From Legionella sp. (GTDB lineage: Bacteria > Pseudomonadota > Gammaproteobacteria > Legionellales > Legionellaceae): DNA of 64,000 nt. Location: contig PEQK01000012.1 in the NCBI GenBank assembly GCA_002786165.1, positions 124,001 through 188,000 on the forward strand, in the 5' to 3' direction. Position numbers and translations under genes: made by a program. Numbering within the stretch: position 1 is the first letter of the stretch; every line of letters starts with the position of its first letter. Under the pieces are notes generated by a model. That model did no database searches and had not been told where the DNA came from. It saw only the letters and a program-made list of their open reading frames with translations. Below, piece by piece: positions 38,127 through 47,353 of this stretch.

Positions 38127-38688
38127 TACCTGTTAGATTATCCATATTCACCCCTAATGTCATTGCAGCAGCTTTCCAACGCTCAGCAAAAGGAATGTCA
38201 TATAATAACTCAGACTGATAAGGACATACCATCCACATATTATCTTTCATCACTTCTCGCTCTAATTCTCGTTGATCCCAACCAAGGTAGCCCATCACAA
38301 TCAAAGCATCTTTAGGACCTTCATTATTTCCAATGGCTCGGACAATATCATTTGAGGTGGTAATCGTCACTTCATTTTCAACCAATATCAAACTAGATTG
38401 CCAATGTCCTGTAGGGCGATGAATCACAAACCCACGATCGGCTTGAATCGGGCCACCAAACAATAACGGCAAATATTTACTCGCATTGTGGCTGGGGCTA
38501 ATCCCGATTTGATCAAAAATCATGCTTGCAGGATGTCCAGTGGGCCTATTTACAATCATCCCAACAGTCCCTTTTGCATGGTGTTCGCAAATATAAATCA
38601 CCGCCTGAGAGAAAATAATATCACTCAAAGATGGCATGGCCACTAAGAAATGATTTGCCAAGGACATATGTGTCGACATCAGTATCAT
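38113..38688 (-). CDS. yqgE: YqgE/AlgH family protein
   Basis: This widespread family is of uncertain function (AlgH was linked to alginate regulation in Pseudomonas). The 191-residue product has SLANHFLVAMPSLSDIIFSQ, YICEHHAKGTVGMIVNRP, LLFGGPIQADRGFVIHR and GYLGWDQRELEREVMKDNMW, all family marks. Three in-frame ATGs lie near the start (38688, 38679, 38667); the third (MSLANHFL) best matches the usual N-terminus, so the true protein may be seven residues shorter. It heads the yqgE-ruvX-pyrB unit. Confidence 0.92.
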   Translation of the reverse strand: MILMSTHMSLANHFLVAMPSLSDIIFSQAVIYICEHHAKGTVGMIVNRPTGHPASMIFDQIGISPSHNASKYLPLLFGGPIQADRGFVIHRPTGHWQSSLILVENEVTITTSNDIVRAIGNNEGPKDALIVMGYLGWDQRELEREVMKDNMWMVCPYQSELLYDIPFAERWKAAAMTLGVNMDNLTGSGHA

Positions 38689-38818
38689 CCATTGGAAGTC
38701 TTACCATTAAGTATATACCATTGACGCCATACTTACCCAAACTAGAAAATGTCTAACGACTTAGCCCTACAGAAAAATCGATGATATGATAAACGCATTG
38801 TGCTGAACGGAGATCTGT

Positions 38819-41140
38819 ATGAATACCTTTAAAAACTGCCTGGTCACGGGAGTCACACTAGGCTTTCTTATCTTTTGTTCTCCTCTTTTGGCGCATAAGG
38901 CACCCAAAATTGATTATTCTATTGCAAAAGAACAATCAGAATTCAATCTGAAACAAGCCAATAAACAATTTGATCAACTCAATTTACGGCTGTCTGTTGA
39001 AAATCTTAATGTGGCGCATTTGAACGACGCCATTACCGTATTAAATCAGCTCATCGTAGGTGCTAATAATTGTATCGATTTAAAACAAAAAAAATTAAAT
39101 TCGCTTGAGCCCTTGCTCGCAGAAGCCACACACGCTAAAGACAGTAATAAAAGTGGTGCAGATCTAGTTTATCTTGGGCAAGAGCAAAAGAAAATTGCCG
39201 CCCAATTGGCACAATGTCGTTTGTTTTCTATTCGGGCTCAAGAAGCAATCACCACCTATCAATCCACTGTGTCTCAACTCAAACAAGAACAAGTCCTTAC
39301 GCGCGGCTTACCCTTGTGGAATTTATTGGAGCAAATTCATCAAACCCCTACAAAAGCAACATTATCGTCAGGATTCACACTCAGCGTACCTGCTGATTTT
39401 GCCATGCCTTTGTTGCTGAAAGTAAGCATCCTAGGTCTAAGTATCTTATTCGCTGCATTGGTGGTGATAAAAACAAAATCACACCAAACTTTACGCAAAC
39501 TAATATCCACAAAAAAGATAGGCATAGCCGACTTTGTCTTATTATCGTCGTGCTTTTTTTGGTCTAGCATCACTATTTATTTGAATATCTTGCTCCCTGA
39601 ACAACTCAGTACAACCTCTCTTTTAATGTTACATCTGGCCGACATAGTTTGCTGTTATTTATGGGCACTAGCTTTGATAGCCTTGATTTTTAAAATCAAT
39701 ATCGTGTCATTAGTCTTTTATTGGTATTCGTTAGATGATGATTTTTTTAGGAAGCTATTCATATTTTTATTAAGTTATTATGCCCTTACTATCGTAGGAC
39801 AGTTTGTCATGCAATCATTACCCATTAATGAGCTTTTATGGCAATTGGGGCAAGTGGTTTTCTTATCAGGTGTGCTGATCACAGCCATTGGGTTTTTTTA
39901 CTATTTTTGTTATACCCATCAACATATTCATTTCATTCAAACCCATCGCTCACTATTACAAAAAATCATCACTCTATTATTTATTGCTTGCGGTATCCTC
40001 AATATTTTTGGATACCACCAACTGGCACTTCATTTCACTTATGCCAGCATCACCAGTTTTGCAATTTTGTTCAGTATGATTTTGCTAGAACGTGCTCTAC
40101 AAAATCTATACGCCCTGTGTACCCATTCTAGTAAACTCCATCGTGGTATCATTCAAATGTTTGGGTATAAACCCGATCAGCCTTTGGTCGAATTTATCAT
40201 CTTAAAAACAACACTACAAATCATCGTACTCTTTACAGCCATTTACCTTATCAGCCAAACATGGGGATACGGTAGTTACTATATTGATAACTTATATTCT
40301 CAGTTATTAAATGGCGTGCATTTTGCCAGCTTTACTTTTTACCCAACACGCATCATCAGTGGCATCATCATATTTTGTGTTTTATATTTATTTTTCCGCA
40401 GTATTTCTACCAAACTGAGCCAACATGCCCAGTTTGAAGATGAAGAGGAAACGCAAGTTGCTGTGGCATCTATTTTGACGTATATCGGTTTTGCAGTCGC
40501 GTTGATAGCAGCTTTGTTTGTTTCCGGCATTGATTTCACCGGGCTGGCCATTGTAGCAGGTGCGTTATCTGTGGGTATTGGCTTGGGATTACAAAGTATC
40601 GTCAACAACTTTGTATCTGGAATTATTTTATTAATCGAAAAACCCATCAAGCCGGGTGATCGCATCAGTATTGACGGTGTAGAAGGCGTGGTCAAAAAAA
40701 TTCGTGTCCGCTCAACCCAAATCACCACTTCGGCTCGTGAAGATGTGATTATCCCTAATTCTGATTTGATCACACACCCTGTCACCAATTTTATGTTTGC
40801 AGATAAAGCACTATCTATTTGCTGTGACGTAGGTGTTGCTTATAACAGCGATCCCCTTTTGGTAAAGACACTCTTATTACAAGCAGTGCATGCGCATGAT
40901 GACGTCATAAAAACCAACCGCTCTAAACCCTCTGTTCTCTTTCATGCCTTCGGAGAATCGGCAATGATTTTTCAAGTGTGGTTCTTAATTAAAGATGGTA
41001 ATAAAAAATCTCACGTTCGTTCCGATATTAATTTTTCTATTGAACAATTATTCCGAGAACATCAGATCAAAATTGCATACCCTCAACGTGATATTAACAT
41101 CAAACTGTCTGATACTTTGACAAAAATATCCGATAAATAA
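38819..41140 (+). CDS. Large MscS-family mechanosensitive channel
   Basis: MscS-type channels release solutes on hypo-osmotic shock. The 773-residue protein has a signal peptide (ends near PLLAH), a coiled-coil periplasmic region to about residue 185, about ten membrane spans, and the MscS core near 570-700: the pore helix GLAIVAGALSVGIGLGLQSIVNNF, then EKPIKPGDRISIDGVEGVV and the IPNSDLI motif of the beta domain. The long N-terminus places it with MscK/YbiO/YjeP-like channels. It is a single gene on its strand, with AACGGAGA before the ATG. Confidence 0.9.
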   Translation: MNTFKNCLVTGVTLGFLIFCSPLLAHKAPKIDYSIAKEQSEFNLKQANKQFDQLNLRLSVENLNVAHLNDAITVLNQLIVGANNCIDLKQKKLNSLEPLLAEATHAKDSNKSGADLVYLGQEQKKIAAQLAQCRLFSIRAQEAITTYQSTVSQLKQEQVLTRGLPLWNLLEQIHQTPTKATLSSGFTLSVPADFAMPLLLKVSILGLSILFAALVVIKTKSHQTLRKLISTKKIGIADFVLLSSCFFWSSITIYLNILLPEQLSTTSLLMLHLADIVCCYLWALALIALIFKINIVSLVFYWYSLDDDFFRKLFIFLLSYYALTIVGQFVMQSLPINELLWQLGQVVFLSGVLITAIGFFYYFCYTHQHIHFIQTHRSLLQKIITLLFIACGILNIFGYHQLALHFTYASITSFAILFSMILLERALQNLYALCTHSSKLHRGIIQMFGYKPDQPLVEFIILKTTLQIIVLFTAIYLISQTWGYGSYYIDNLYSQLLNGVHFASFTFYPTRIISGIIIFCVLYLFFRSISTKLSQHAQFEDEEETQVAVASILTYIGFAVALIAALFVSGIDFTGLAIVAGALSVGIGLGLQSIVNNFVSGIILLIEKPIKPGDRISIDGVEGVVKKIRVRSTQITTSAREDVIIPNSDLITHPVTNFMFADKALSICCDVGVAYNSDPLLVKTLLLQAVHAHDDVIKTNRSKPSVLFHAFGESAMIFQVWFLIKDGNKKSHVRSDINFSIEQLFREHQIKIAYPQRDINIKLSDTLTKISDK

Positions 41141-41363
41141 CCAAATTATAAAAAAAGTATTGAGCATCAAAGTGATCTTCGGTTATGTTGTAAGAAAGGC
41201 GATTCGACAAAAATATTTAAGCAAAATGTTAGGGTCTGTTGATATTTGTTTTGTTGAAGAAAATTGAAGCAAACATCGTTTCCTTTTGGACCGATACAGC
41301 AATTGCCAACAGTCCCTAATCCATGCTGATGTATGACAACTTAACAAGCAAAGGGAGAATGCT

Positions 41364-41600
41364 ATGGCAAAAGGTGAAGTCAAATGGTTCAATAATACCA
41401 AGGGCTGGGGATTCATTATGCTTGCAGAAACCGGAGAAGATATTTTTGTACATTTCTCTGCGATTCATGGCACCGGCTACAAAACACTGGTTGCAGGTCA
41501 GACTGTTTTGTTTGATTTACAAAAAGGTGATCGTGGTTTGCATGCCATTAATGTGATTGTTGCAGAAATGGAAGCTGTCGAAGAAAGTGCTCCCGCTTAA
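41364..41600 (+). CDS. CspA-family cold-shock protein, second copy
   Basis: The 78-residue protein has the classical MAKGEVKWFNNTKGWGFI start with RNP1 (KGWGFI), RNP2 (IFVHFSAI) and the GPxA-like C-terminal segment HAINVIVAE, plus a short acidic tail. It binds single-stranded nucleic acid. The ribosome site AGGGAGAA lies before the ATG. It is nearer the CspA/CspE consensus than the gene at 10650. The segment upstream (about 41230-41245) resembles the edge of the dispersed repeats (TTAGGGTCTGTTGATA). Confidence 0.94.
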   Translation: MAKGEVKWFNNTKGWGFIMLAETGEDIFVHFSAIHGTGYKTLVAGQTVLFDLQKGDRGLHAINVIVAEMEAVEESAPA

Positions 41601-41621
41601 ATACGGCAAACAAACAAAGAT

Positions 41622-41660
41622 AAGGCGCGATATCAGCTACATATACGCGTTAATGCGCCT
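41622..41660 (+). other. Inverted repeat after the second cold-shock gene
   Basis: TAAGGCGC (near 41621) and GCGCCTTA (near 41655) pair over eight bases with a 26-base loop, about 20 bases after the cold-shock stop codon. There is no T-run, so it is at best a weak terminator or an mRNA-end hairpin. Confidence 0.35.
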
Positions 41661-41768
41661 TAAGCCTGTACTTACCTTGAGTCTAAGCACTCACCATCCT
41701 GCTCATTTCATATTTTAAATAGAGTGCATGTTTTTTATTGAACATAATCTCTCCGCTAAAAAACAGAT

Positions 41769-41787
41769 ACCGCGGACAAGCCGCGGT
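41769..41787. repeat. REP-like hairpin
   Basis: ACCGCGG-ACAAG-CCGCGGT forms a perfect seven-pair stem. The loop ACAAG and flanks (GACAAGCCG..GTACGTAGG) resemble the core of repeat copies A-C at 10.9-12.5 kb, so a short palindromic family appears dispersed in this genome. A related degenerate stretch (ATACCGTGGCAAGATGCG) follows about 100 bases later. The rest of 41661-41918 has no gene. Confidence 0.55.
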
Positions 41788-41918
41788 ACGTAGGGAGTGA
41801 GGATCATGTTCTACGTTATGTGCTTTATGCCTGGAAAATTTGTTCGCCTGCTCACCAAGAGATGACAGGGATACCGTGGCAAGATGCGCTACGTTAGGGA
41901 ATAAGCATCTTGTTCTAC

Positions 41919-41948
41919 ATTCCGCGCCGTATGCGCGGAATCTTTTTT
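41919..41948 (+). terminator. Rho-independent terminator
   Basis: ATTCCGCGC (41919-41927), loop CGTAT, GCGCGGAAT (41933-41941), then CTTTTTT. The stem is nine perfect pairs, GC-rich, with a T-run on the plus strand, so it ends rightward transcription from the cold-shock side before the convergent MshN-like gene. Confidence 0.85.
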
Positions 41949-41978
41949 ACCTTACCAAGAGAAAAGATATAAGCCCAT

Positions 41979-42455
41979 TTAATGCACCGTCAGCATGCTA
42001 TACACCTTCTGTGCTGGGGTAAATTCTGGGTACTGCTTGATGATCTGCTGTAGGCTTTGTAGTGCTTGTTCTTCTTTGCCTTGGTTCAACAAATTCATAG
42101 CATCATAATAGAGACCTTGTGCCAAGGGATTCGCTACCCAAACAACCTCTTTTTTGCCGACACTGGATGGTACTGTTTTTTTAGACAATTCTGATTTTTT
42201 ACCAAACCAAGAGGACTGTTTTTGTGTCGTATCTTTAGGCTGAGTATAATCCACAGACGAAGAAAAATAAGGATAAGCGATGTAAAAAAACGCGCCAATC
42301 ACCACAGCCAAACTCACAGGCGCCACATAGGGTTTCACCGCAATGGATGCTTGTTTTGAAAACTCAAACTGCGCGCTAGAAGATGGATTCAAAGGCCCAG
42401 ACGTGCGCTTTTTTGTTTGTTTTAAATTGTCCAAAGTTTCATTAATGACGCTCAT
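41979..42455 (-). CDS. MshN-like membrane protein with TPR segment
   Basis: The 158-residue product starts MSVINETLDNLKQ, like MshN of MSHA pilus systems (MSVIN..L.DL). It has a single membrane span near residues 42-62 (PVSLAVVIGAFFYIAYPYF), a lysine/serine linker, and one TPR-like pair at the end (YDAMNLLNQGKEEQALQSLQQIIKQYP). It is much shorter than MshN, so it is a reduced form. Together with the next gene it suggests a remnant or relative of an MshM-MshN module that anchors peptidoglycan or pilus components. Confidence 0.55.
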   Translation of the reverse strand: MSVINETLDNLKQTKKRTSGPLNPSSSAQFEFSKQASIAVKPYVAPVSLAVVIGAFFYIAYPYFSSSVDYTQPKDTTQKQSSWFGKKSELSKKTVPSSVGKKEVVWVANPLAQGLYYDAMNLLNQGKEEQALQSLQQIIKQYPEFTPAQKVYSMLTVH

Positions 42456-42487
42456 GTTCTGTTTCTCTCTATAAGGTTAGCCATCAT

Positions 42488-43399
42488 TTATTCTGTTGGG
42501 GGTATTTTTAAATCCAACATTTTTTTGGCTCGCTGTATGGAAGTACGTAAAAGATTTTGCCAAAAATTAGGAACTGATGTGTATTCAGTATCCACAATTG
42601 CTTTGGAAATCAACTCTTTACTCAAATGATGCTCTGAGCGACTATAAGCCAACATCAAGGCCTTATGGCATACAATATTAATCAAACGAGGAATGCCTTT
42701 GGTTTTTTTGTACAACAATCGACTGGCCTGAGGAGAAATACTCACCCCATGCTTCTTGCCTGACTTTGTAGCTTTTGCCAAACGGTGAAACACGTAATTA
42801 TTCAAATCTTTTTGCTTAATAGGTAATAGCGTATAAGAAAAAGAGATTCGTTGTAGAAAATGGCTGGATGCACGTAATTTTGCATCCAGATCCAATCCAC
42901 CAATTAAAACCACTTGGCATAGTTTTTCACCAGCACATTCTAAATTTCCAAGAATTTGAATCACTTCAAGATTTTCTTTGCTCAAATATTGCGCTTCATC
43001 AAAAAGGAGAACTATTTTTTTAGACTCCTGTTTTAATAGCTGCGCTTTATCATGAATGGATTTTAAAATTTGTGCTGGTTGTTCGCCTGGCAAACAGCTG
43101 ATTTCTAATTTACTTGCAATCAGCTCTAATAACTCTGCATACGTAAAATAAGGATTCATCACGTACACTGGATAGTCATGATTGGCTATTTTTTCAATAA
43201 ACAAACGGCAAAGCATGCTTTTTCCAGTGCCAGGTTGGCCAGTGATTTTAATGACTCCATCATTGACCTGTAACCCGACCATAAGCACATCAAGTGATTT
43301 TTGATGATTCTCCAAGTTGTAATAATAATCAATATTAGGATATTGATTAAAAGGAAATTCAGTCAAATGAAAAAAATCTTGATACATCATATGCTCCAA
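42488..43399 (-). CDS. ExeA/MshM-like AAA ATPase
   Basis: The 303-residue product begins YQDFFHLTEFPFNQYPN, the classic start of the ExeA/GspA/MshM ATPase family. It has Walker A TGQPGTGKSMLCRLF near residue 55, Walker B IVLLFDEAQYLSKENLE, sensor-like CQVVLIGGLDL and the arginine-rich RISFSYTLLPI segment. Such ATPases assist assembly of secretins and pili through peptidoglycan. It lies 32 bases before the MshN-like gene and three bases after the Sel1-repeat gene. The peptidoglycan-binding domain found in ExeA is absent. No pilin or secretin gene is near. Confidence 0.8.
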   Translation of the reverse strand: MEHMMYQDFFHLTEFPFNQYPNIDYYYNLENHQKSLDVLMVGLQVNDGVIKITGQPGTGKSMLCRLFIEKIANHDYPVYVMNPYFTYAELLELIASKLEISCLPGEQPAQILKSIHDKAQLLKQESKKIVLLFDEAQYLSKENLEVIQILGNLECAGEKLCQVVLIGGLDLDAKLRASSHFLQRISFSYTLLPIKQKDLNNYVFHRLAKATKSGKKHGVSISPQASRLLYKKTKGIPRLINIVCHKALMLAYSRSEHHLSKELISKAIVDTEYTSVPNFWQNLLRTSIQRAKKMLDLKIPPTE

Positions 43400-43402
43400 G
43401 CG

Positions 43403-46400
43403 TTATGATTTAGGGGATTCATTAACATACAAATCATAAGCTTTGGTCAAATCTTTCTGTACACCATAGCCATTTTTGTACATCACAGCCAATTGACTTT
43501 TCGCCAACATATTGCCATGTTTCAGGGCGGAATTTAACCAATAAAAGGCTTTGGTATAATCCAAACTCGTACCTGTACCATTAAAATACATTAAGCCCAG
43601 ATGGTATTGTGAGTCAGCATCTCCTTTTTCCGCTGATTTTAGGTACCATTTGAACGCTTCTTGAGGATTGGGGTTCACACCAATACCTGTATCATACATC
43701 ATCGCCAATTTAGACTGAGCTTTCTCATGGCCAGAAATTGCCGCTTTGGTATGCCAAAGTGCTGATTTGCTATAATCAATGGCCACCCCTTTCCCTTTAG
43801 AATACATTTCTGCCAAGGTATACTGAGCCAACATATTCCCTTGTAAAGCTGACTTTTCTAGAAGCTGTGCGGCTTTTTGATCGCTCTGTGGGACTTCTTT
43901 ACCTGCAAGATACAATTGCGCCATGGTGTAATCTGCTTTTTCATGATTTGCAGCAACCGCTTTAGACAACCAATACAAAGCAGTTTTCGTATTTTTAGGC
44001 ACCAATTGACCATCTAAATAATACTTGGCTAATTTGTACTGCACATTGGCATTTCCTTTTTCCGCCACTGCCTGATACAACTCTAATGCTTTGGCAAAAT
44101 TCTGTGAAACACCATCGCCTTTTTCGTATTTTTCAGCCAATTTGTATTGAGCAAACAAATTACCAACACTAGCGGCTTGTTGATAATAATAGGCCGCACG
44201 TTCTTTGTTTACAGGCACACCTAGTCCAGCATCATAGGAACGGGCTAACGCAATTTCTGCTCGCAATTGGCCGCTTGCAGCCGCATATCCATTGTCTACT
44301 GCTAATTTATAATATTTAAAGGCTTGTGCATTGTTAATGGGCATGCCAATACCAGTCTCATTAAATAGACCCATTTCGTATTGTGCATACACATTGCCGC
44401 TTTTTGCTGCTTTTTCATACCAATACACAGATTGATCCGTTGATTTTTGAGTACCCACGCCATTTTGGTACATCACAGCAACCGCAAATTGTGCTTCGGG
44501 TAAACCAGATTTTGCAGCAATCAAATGCCAATTGAATGCGCTGGTTTTGTTTTCCTTAACACCCTTGCCGTACTGATACATCAACCCTAAATTGTACGCT
44601 GCAATAGTTGAGCCTTGCTTTGCTGCAGCCAAATATAAAGACTCAGATTTGACCAAATCATTTGGAATGTCGTCGTCTAACTCATAAACAAAACCAAGTG
44701 ACGCTATAGCTGTCACATTACCTAGTTTCGCAGCGCGGTTGTATAAATTAATAGCCATTTTCACATCACGTGCTACACCAAGCCCAAGCTGATACATATT
44801 ACCTAAACAGTATATTGCCACAGGATTGTTTTGAGCAGCTGCCTTCTCATACCATGTTTTGGCATTGGTTTCTGACTTGGCTACTCCAATACCTTGTTGA
44901 TACATATACCCTATTTTAAGTTGAGCAGACGCATCTCCACGTTCCGCAGCTTTTTCATATAATTTTGCTGCTTCGGCAATTTTATCGCTGGATTTATCAT
45001 GAGTAATGTAATAATCAGCAAGAAACAATTTCGCTTTTACATTTGCTTGGGCGGCTGATTTTTCAATCAAAGCAATCGCGGACGCATTGTCATTTTTGTT
45101 GTTAGTGTTTTGTAATAACACAGCATAATTGTATTGTGCCAAAGGGTAACCTTGTTGAGCTGCTGCTTCTAAAAGACGAGCACCTCCTTTGGCATCTTGT
45201 GACATGCCGGTACCTTGCAGAAGATAAGTACCTAACACATATTCTGCAACCGCAGATTTTCCTTCTGCCGCTTTTTCATACCATGAAACCGCTTCGGATG
45301 GATTGGCTTTCACTCCAATACCTCGGTCTAACATAATAGCCACCAATAAGGCACCTTGAACACTACCACGCGTTGCTGCATCTGTGGCAATACGATACGC
45401 TCTGGCCAAAACCTCATGATTTTGCGTGTTTTGCAAATAATAAGTTGCGAGCAATTCTTGAGCACCTAAATGACCTTGTAACACTGCTTTTTGATATAAT
45501 TGAATAACTTTAGAATTTAATTCCGATTTTGCAGTCGCATCAGTCAATCCTTGAGCATCATCAGAATACAATTGTGCTAAATTAAATTGAGCATCTGCAA
45601 TATCTTGTTCTGCTGCCATTGCATATAGTTGTTCAGATTTAACTCTATCTTTGGGAAGACCTTCTAAGCCATGCTCATGGAATGTCCCCAACAAATATTG
45701 CGCATAGCCGTCATGAGAATTGGCTGCTTCATTTAACCAATATAATGCTTCTTTATGATTTTGCTTAATCCCTTTTCCCTGCAAATACATCAAAGCCAAG
45801 TTATATTTGGCTTTGGCAAAATCTTGCTTTGCTGCACTCAAATACCACTCTGCGGCAATTTTTTGATCCTGACTAACACCATGTCCTTGTTCATACATTT
45901 GCGCCACTTTAAATTGTGCTTTTGCAGACCCATGAACCGCTTCTTTTAAAATGACATTAAAATTTGCCTGCAATTTGCTACTATCATGGGCATCTGCTGC
46001 CAATTGATAGACATAAATATCAGATTTTTTTGTTTTTTGCGGTGCTGACGTATTCCATGCCAATAATTGCTTGATAGACTGCGTCTTTGGATTTTCTAAG
46101 GTATAAACGGTATTAAAAATATCTGATTTAGATATGGTAACCAATTTTGGCGTGATCATATCAGTCTCAGCAACATCATGATAAGTCTTTTGCTGATCCG
46201 TGGCCAAAGATTTTAATTGCTCTCTAGATAAAATATCACCGTTGTCACTGGCTTTTTTCAACCAGAACACCGCCTGTTTATACCCTTCTTCAGAGTCAGC
46301 CTCTTTCAGATACAATTCAGCCAAAGCATGTTGTGCTTTTACATAGTTTTGATCCGCTGATTTGGTAAACCAATTTTTGGCAGCAGCGATATCAGCACGC

Positions 46401-47254
46401 ACACCCATAGTGCCTTCGTACAAACGACCTAAATGGTATTGGGCTTCAGGATCACCCGCATTTCCTGCTTGCGTTAACCATGCGACGGCTTTATTAATAT
46501 CAGTGACTGAAGCATTAGACGTCAAATACAATAATCCTAAAGCCAATTTGGCTTTTTCGTTATCTTGTTTGTTGGCAGCTGCGCTTGCGTCTGATGCTGC
46601 AAGCTCTAACCAATGCATCGCTTGGGCATTATCTTGCTGAACCAATTCACCTTCGTAGTAAATTTTCCCCAGTTTATATCGTGCTTTGAGATGGCCACTG
46701 GCGGCAGACTTTTCTAACCATTTGATGCCTTCTTCTGCCTTCAAGCGATCGCCGCTTTTTAAGTCTAGTAGGGCTAATTCGTATTGAGCAGACGCATTAT
46801 TGGCTTGTGCTGCTTTTTCAAACCAATATTTGGCTTGATCTTCAGATTTACGTGTACCATATCCGTTTAAAAAGGCCAAACCAGAGAAAACCTGCGCTTC
46901 AACATTCCCCTGTTCCGCTGCTTTTTTATACCATTCTAGCGATTGAGACACGCCATTTTTTACATTAAGGAAATATTTTGCCATATAGATTTGAGCAGGC
47001 TCATACCCTAAACGGCCAGATTCTTGAATCAGCTTCAGCCCATCTTGCTGTTTTTTAGCAACGCTGTAACCATTGATATACATTTTACCCAGATAAAACA
47101 AAGCTTGTTTATCATGGCGATTGGCCAATTCTTGCAACACTTTGCTGGCTTTAGAATAGTTCCCACTATAATAGTCTGCCATATAATCAGCAGAGTCTGC
47201 TAAGGCAGATATAGGAGTAAGTGCACACATTAAAGGTATAAAAGTCCGTCTCAT
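43403..47254 (-). CDS. Giant Sel1-repeat (SLR) periplasmic protein, EnhC-like
   Basis: The 1283-residue protein has a signal peptide (ends near ISALADS) and about 31 tandem Sel1-like helix-turn-helix units of about 36 residues, each of the form A-x-x-x-L-G-x-M-Y-x-x-G-x-G-V-x-x-(D/N)..A..W-(Y/F)-x-K-A-A-x-x-G. A non-repeat stretch of about 80 residues (about 345-430) splits the array into 8 plus 23 units. This is the design of EnhC (about 1200 residues) of Legionella, a periplasmic protein needed for entry and for restraining Slt activity. Function here is by analogy. It begins the unit with the ATPase and MshN-like genes. Confidence 0.8.
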   Translation of the reverse strand: MRRTFIPLMCALTPISALADSADYMADYYSGNYSKASKVLQELANRHDKQALFYLGKMYINGYSVAKKQQDGLKLIQESGRLGYEPAQIYMAKYFLNVKNGVSQSLEWYKKAAEQGNVEAQVFSGLAFLNGYGTRKSEDQAKYWFEKAAQANNASAQYELALLDLKSGDRLKAEEGIKWLEKSAASGHLKARYKLGKIYYEGELVQQDNAQAMHWLELAASDASAAANKQDNEKAKLALGLLYLTSNASVTDINKAVAWLTQAGNAGDPEAQYHLGRLYEGTMGVRADIAAAKNWFTKSADQNYVKAQHALAELYLKEADSEEGYKQAVFWLKKASDNGDILSREQLKSLATDQQKTYHDVAETDMITPKLVTISKSDIFNTVYTLENPKTQSIKQLLAWNTSAPQKTKKSDIYVYQLAADAHDSSKLQANFNVILKEAVHGSAKAQFKVAQMYEQGHGVSQDQKIAAEWYLSAAKQDFAKAKYNLALMYLQGKGIKQNHKEALYWLNEAANSHDGYAQYLLGTFHEHGLEGLPKDRVKSEQLYAMAAEQDIADAQFNLAQLYSDDAQGLTDATAKSELNSKVIQLYQKAVLQGHLGAQELLATYYLQNTQNHEVLARAYRIATDAATRGSVQGALLVAIMLDRGIGVKANPSEAVSWYEKAAEGKSAVAEYVLGTYLLQGTGMSQDAKGGARLLEAAAQQGYPLAQYNYAVLLQNTNNKNDNASAIALIEKSAAQANVKAKLFLADYYITHDKSSDKIAEAAKLYEKAAERGDASAQLKIGYMYQQGIGVAKSETNAKTWYEKAAAQNNPVAIYCLGNMYQLGLGVARDVKMAINLYNRAAKLGNVTAIASLGFVYELDDDIPNDLVKSESLYLAAAKQGSTIAAYNLGLMYQYGKGVKENKTSAFNWHLIAAKSGLPEAQFAVAVMYQNGVGTQKSTDQSVYWYEKAAKSGNVYAQYEMGLFNETGIGMPINNAQAFKYYKLAVDNGYAAASGQLRAEIALARSYDAGLGVPVNKERAAYYYQQAASVGNLFAQYKLAEKYEKGDGVSQNFAKALELYQAVAEKGNANVQYKLAKYYLDGQLVPKNTKTALYWLSKAVAANHEKADYTMAQLYLAGKEVPQSDQKAAQLLEKSALQGNMLAQYTLAEMYSKGKGVAIDYSKSALWHTKAAISGHEKAQSKLAMMYDTGIGVNPNPQEAFKWYLKSAEKGDADSQYHLGLMYFNGTGTSLDYTKAFYWLNSALKHGNMLAKSQLAVMYKNGYGVQKDLTKAYDLYVNESPKS

Positions 47255-47353
47255 GATACTTCCTTATATGACATGATAGTTTGGCTAAAGATTATTTATC
47301 ACTACCAAAATACAGTACAAGTCAAAAAAAATCCATAATGTAAATCATTATTA

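Noticed and set aside
41364-41600. Frame at 41323-41556 in another phase of the same strand
   Set aside because: It overlaps the cold-shock gene in a different frame and has no motif.
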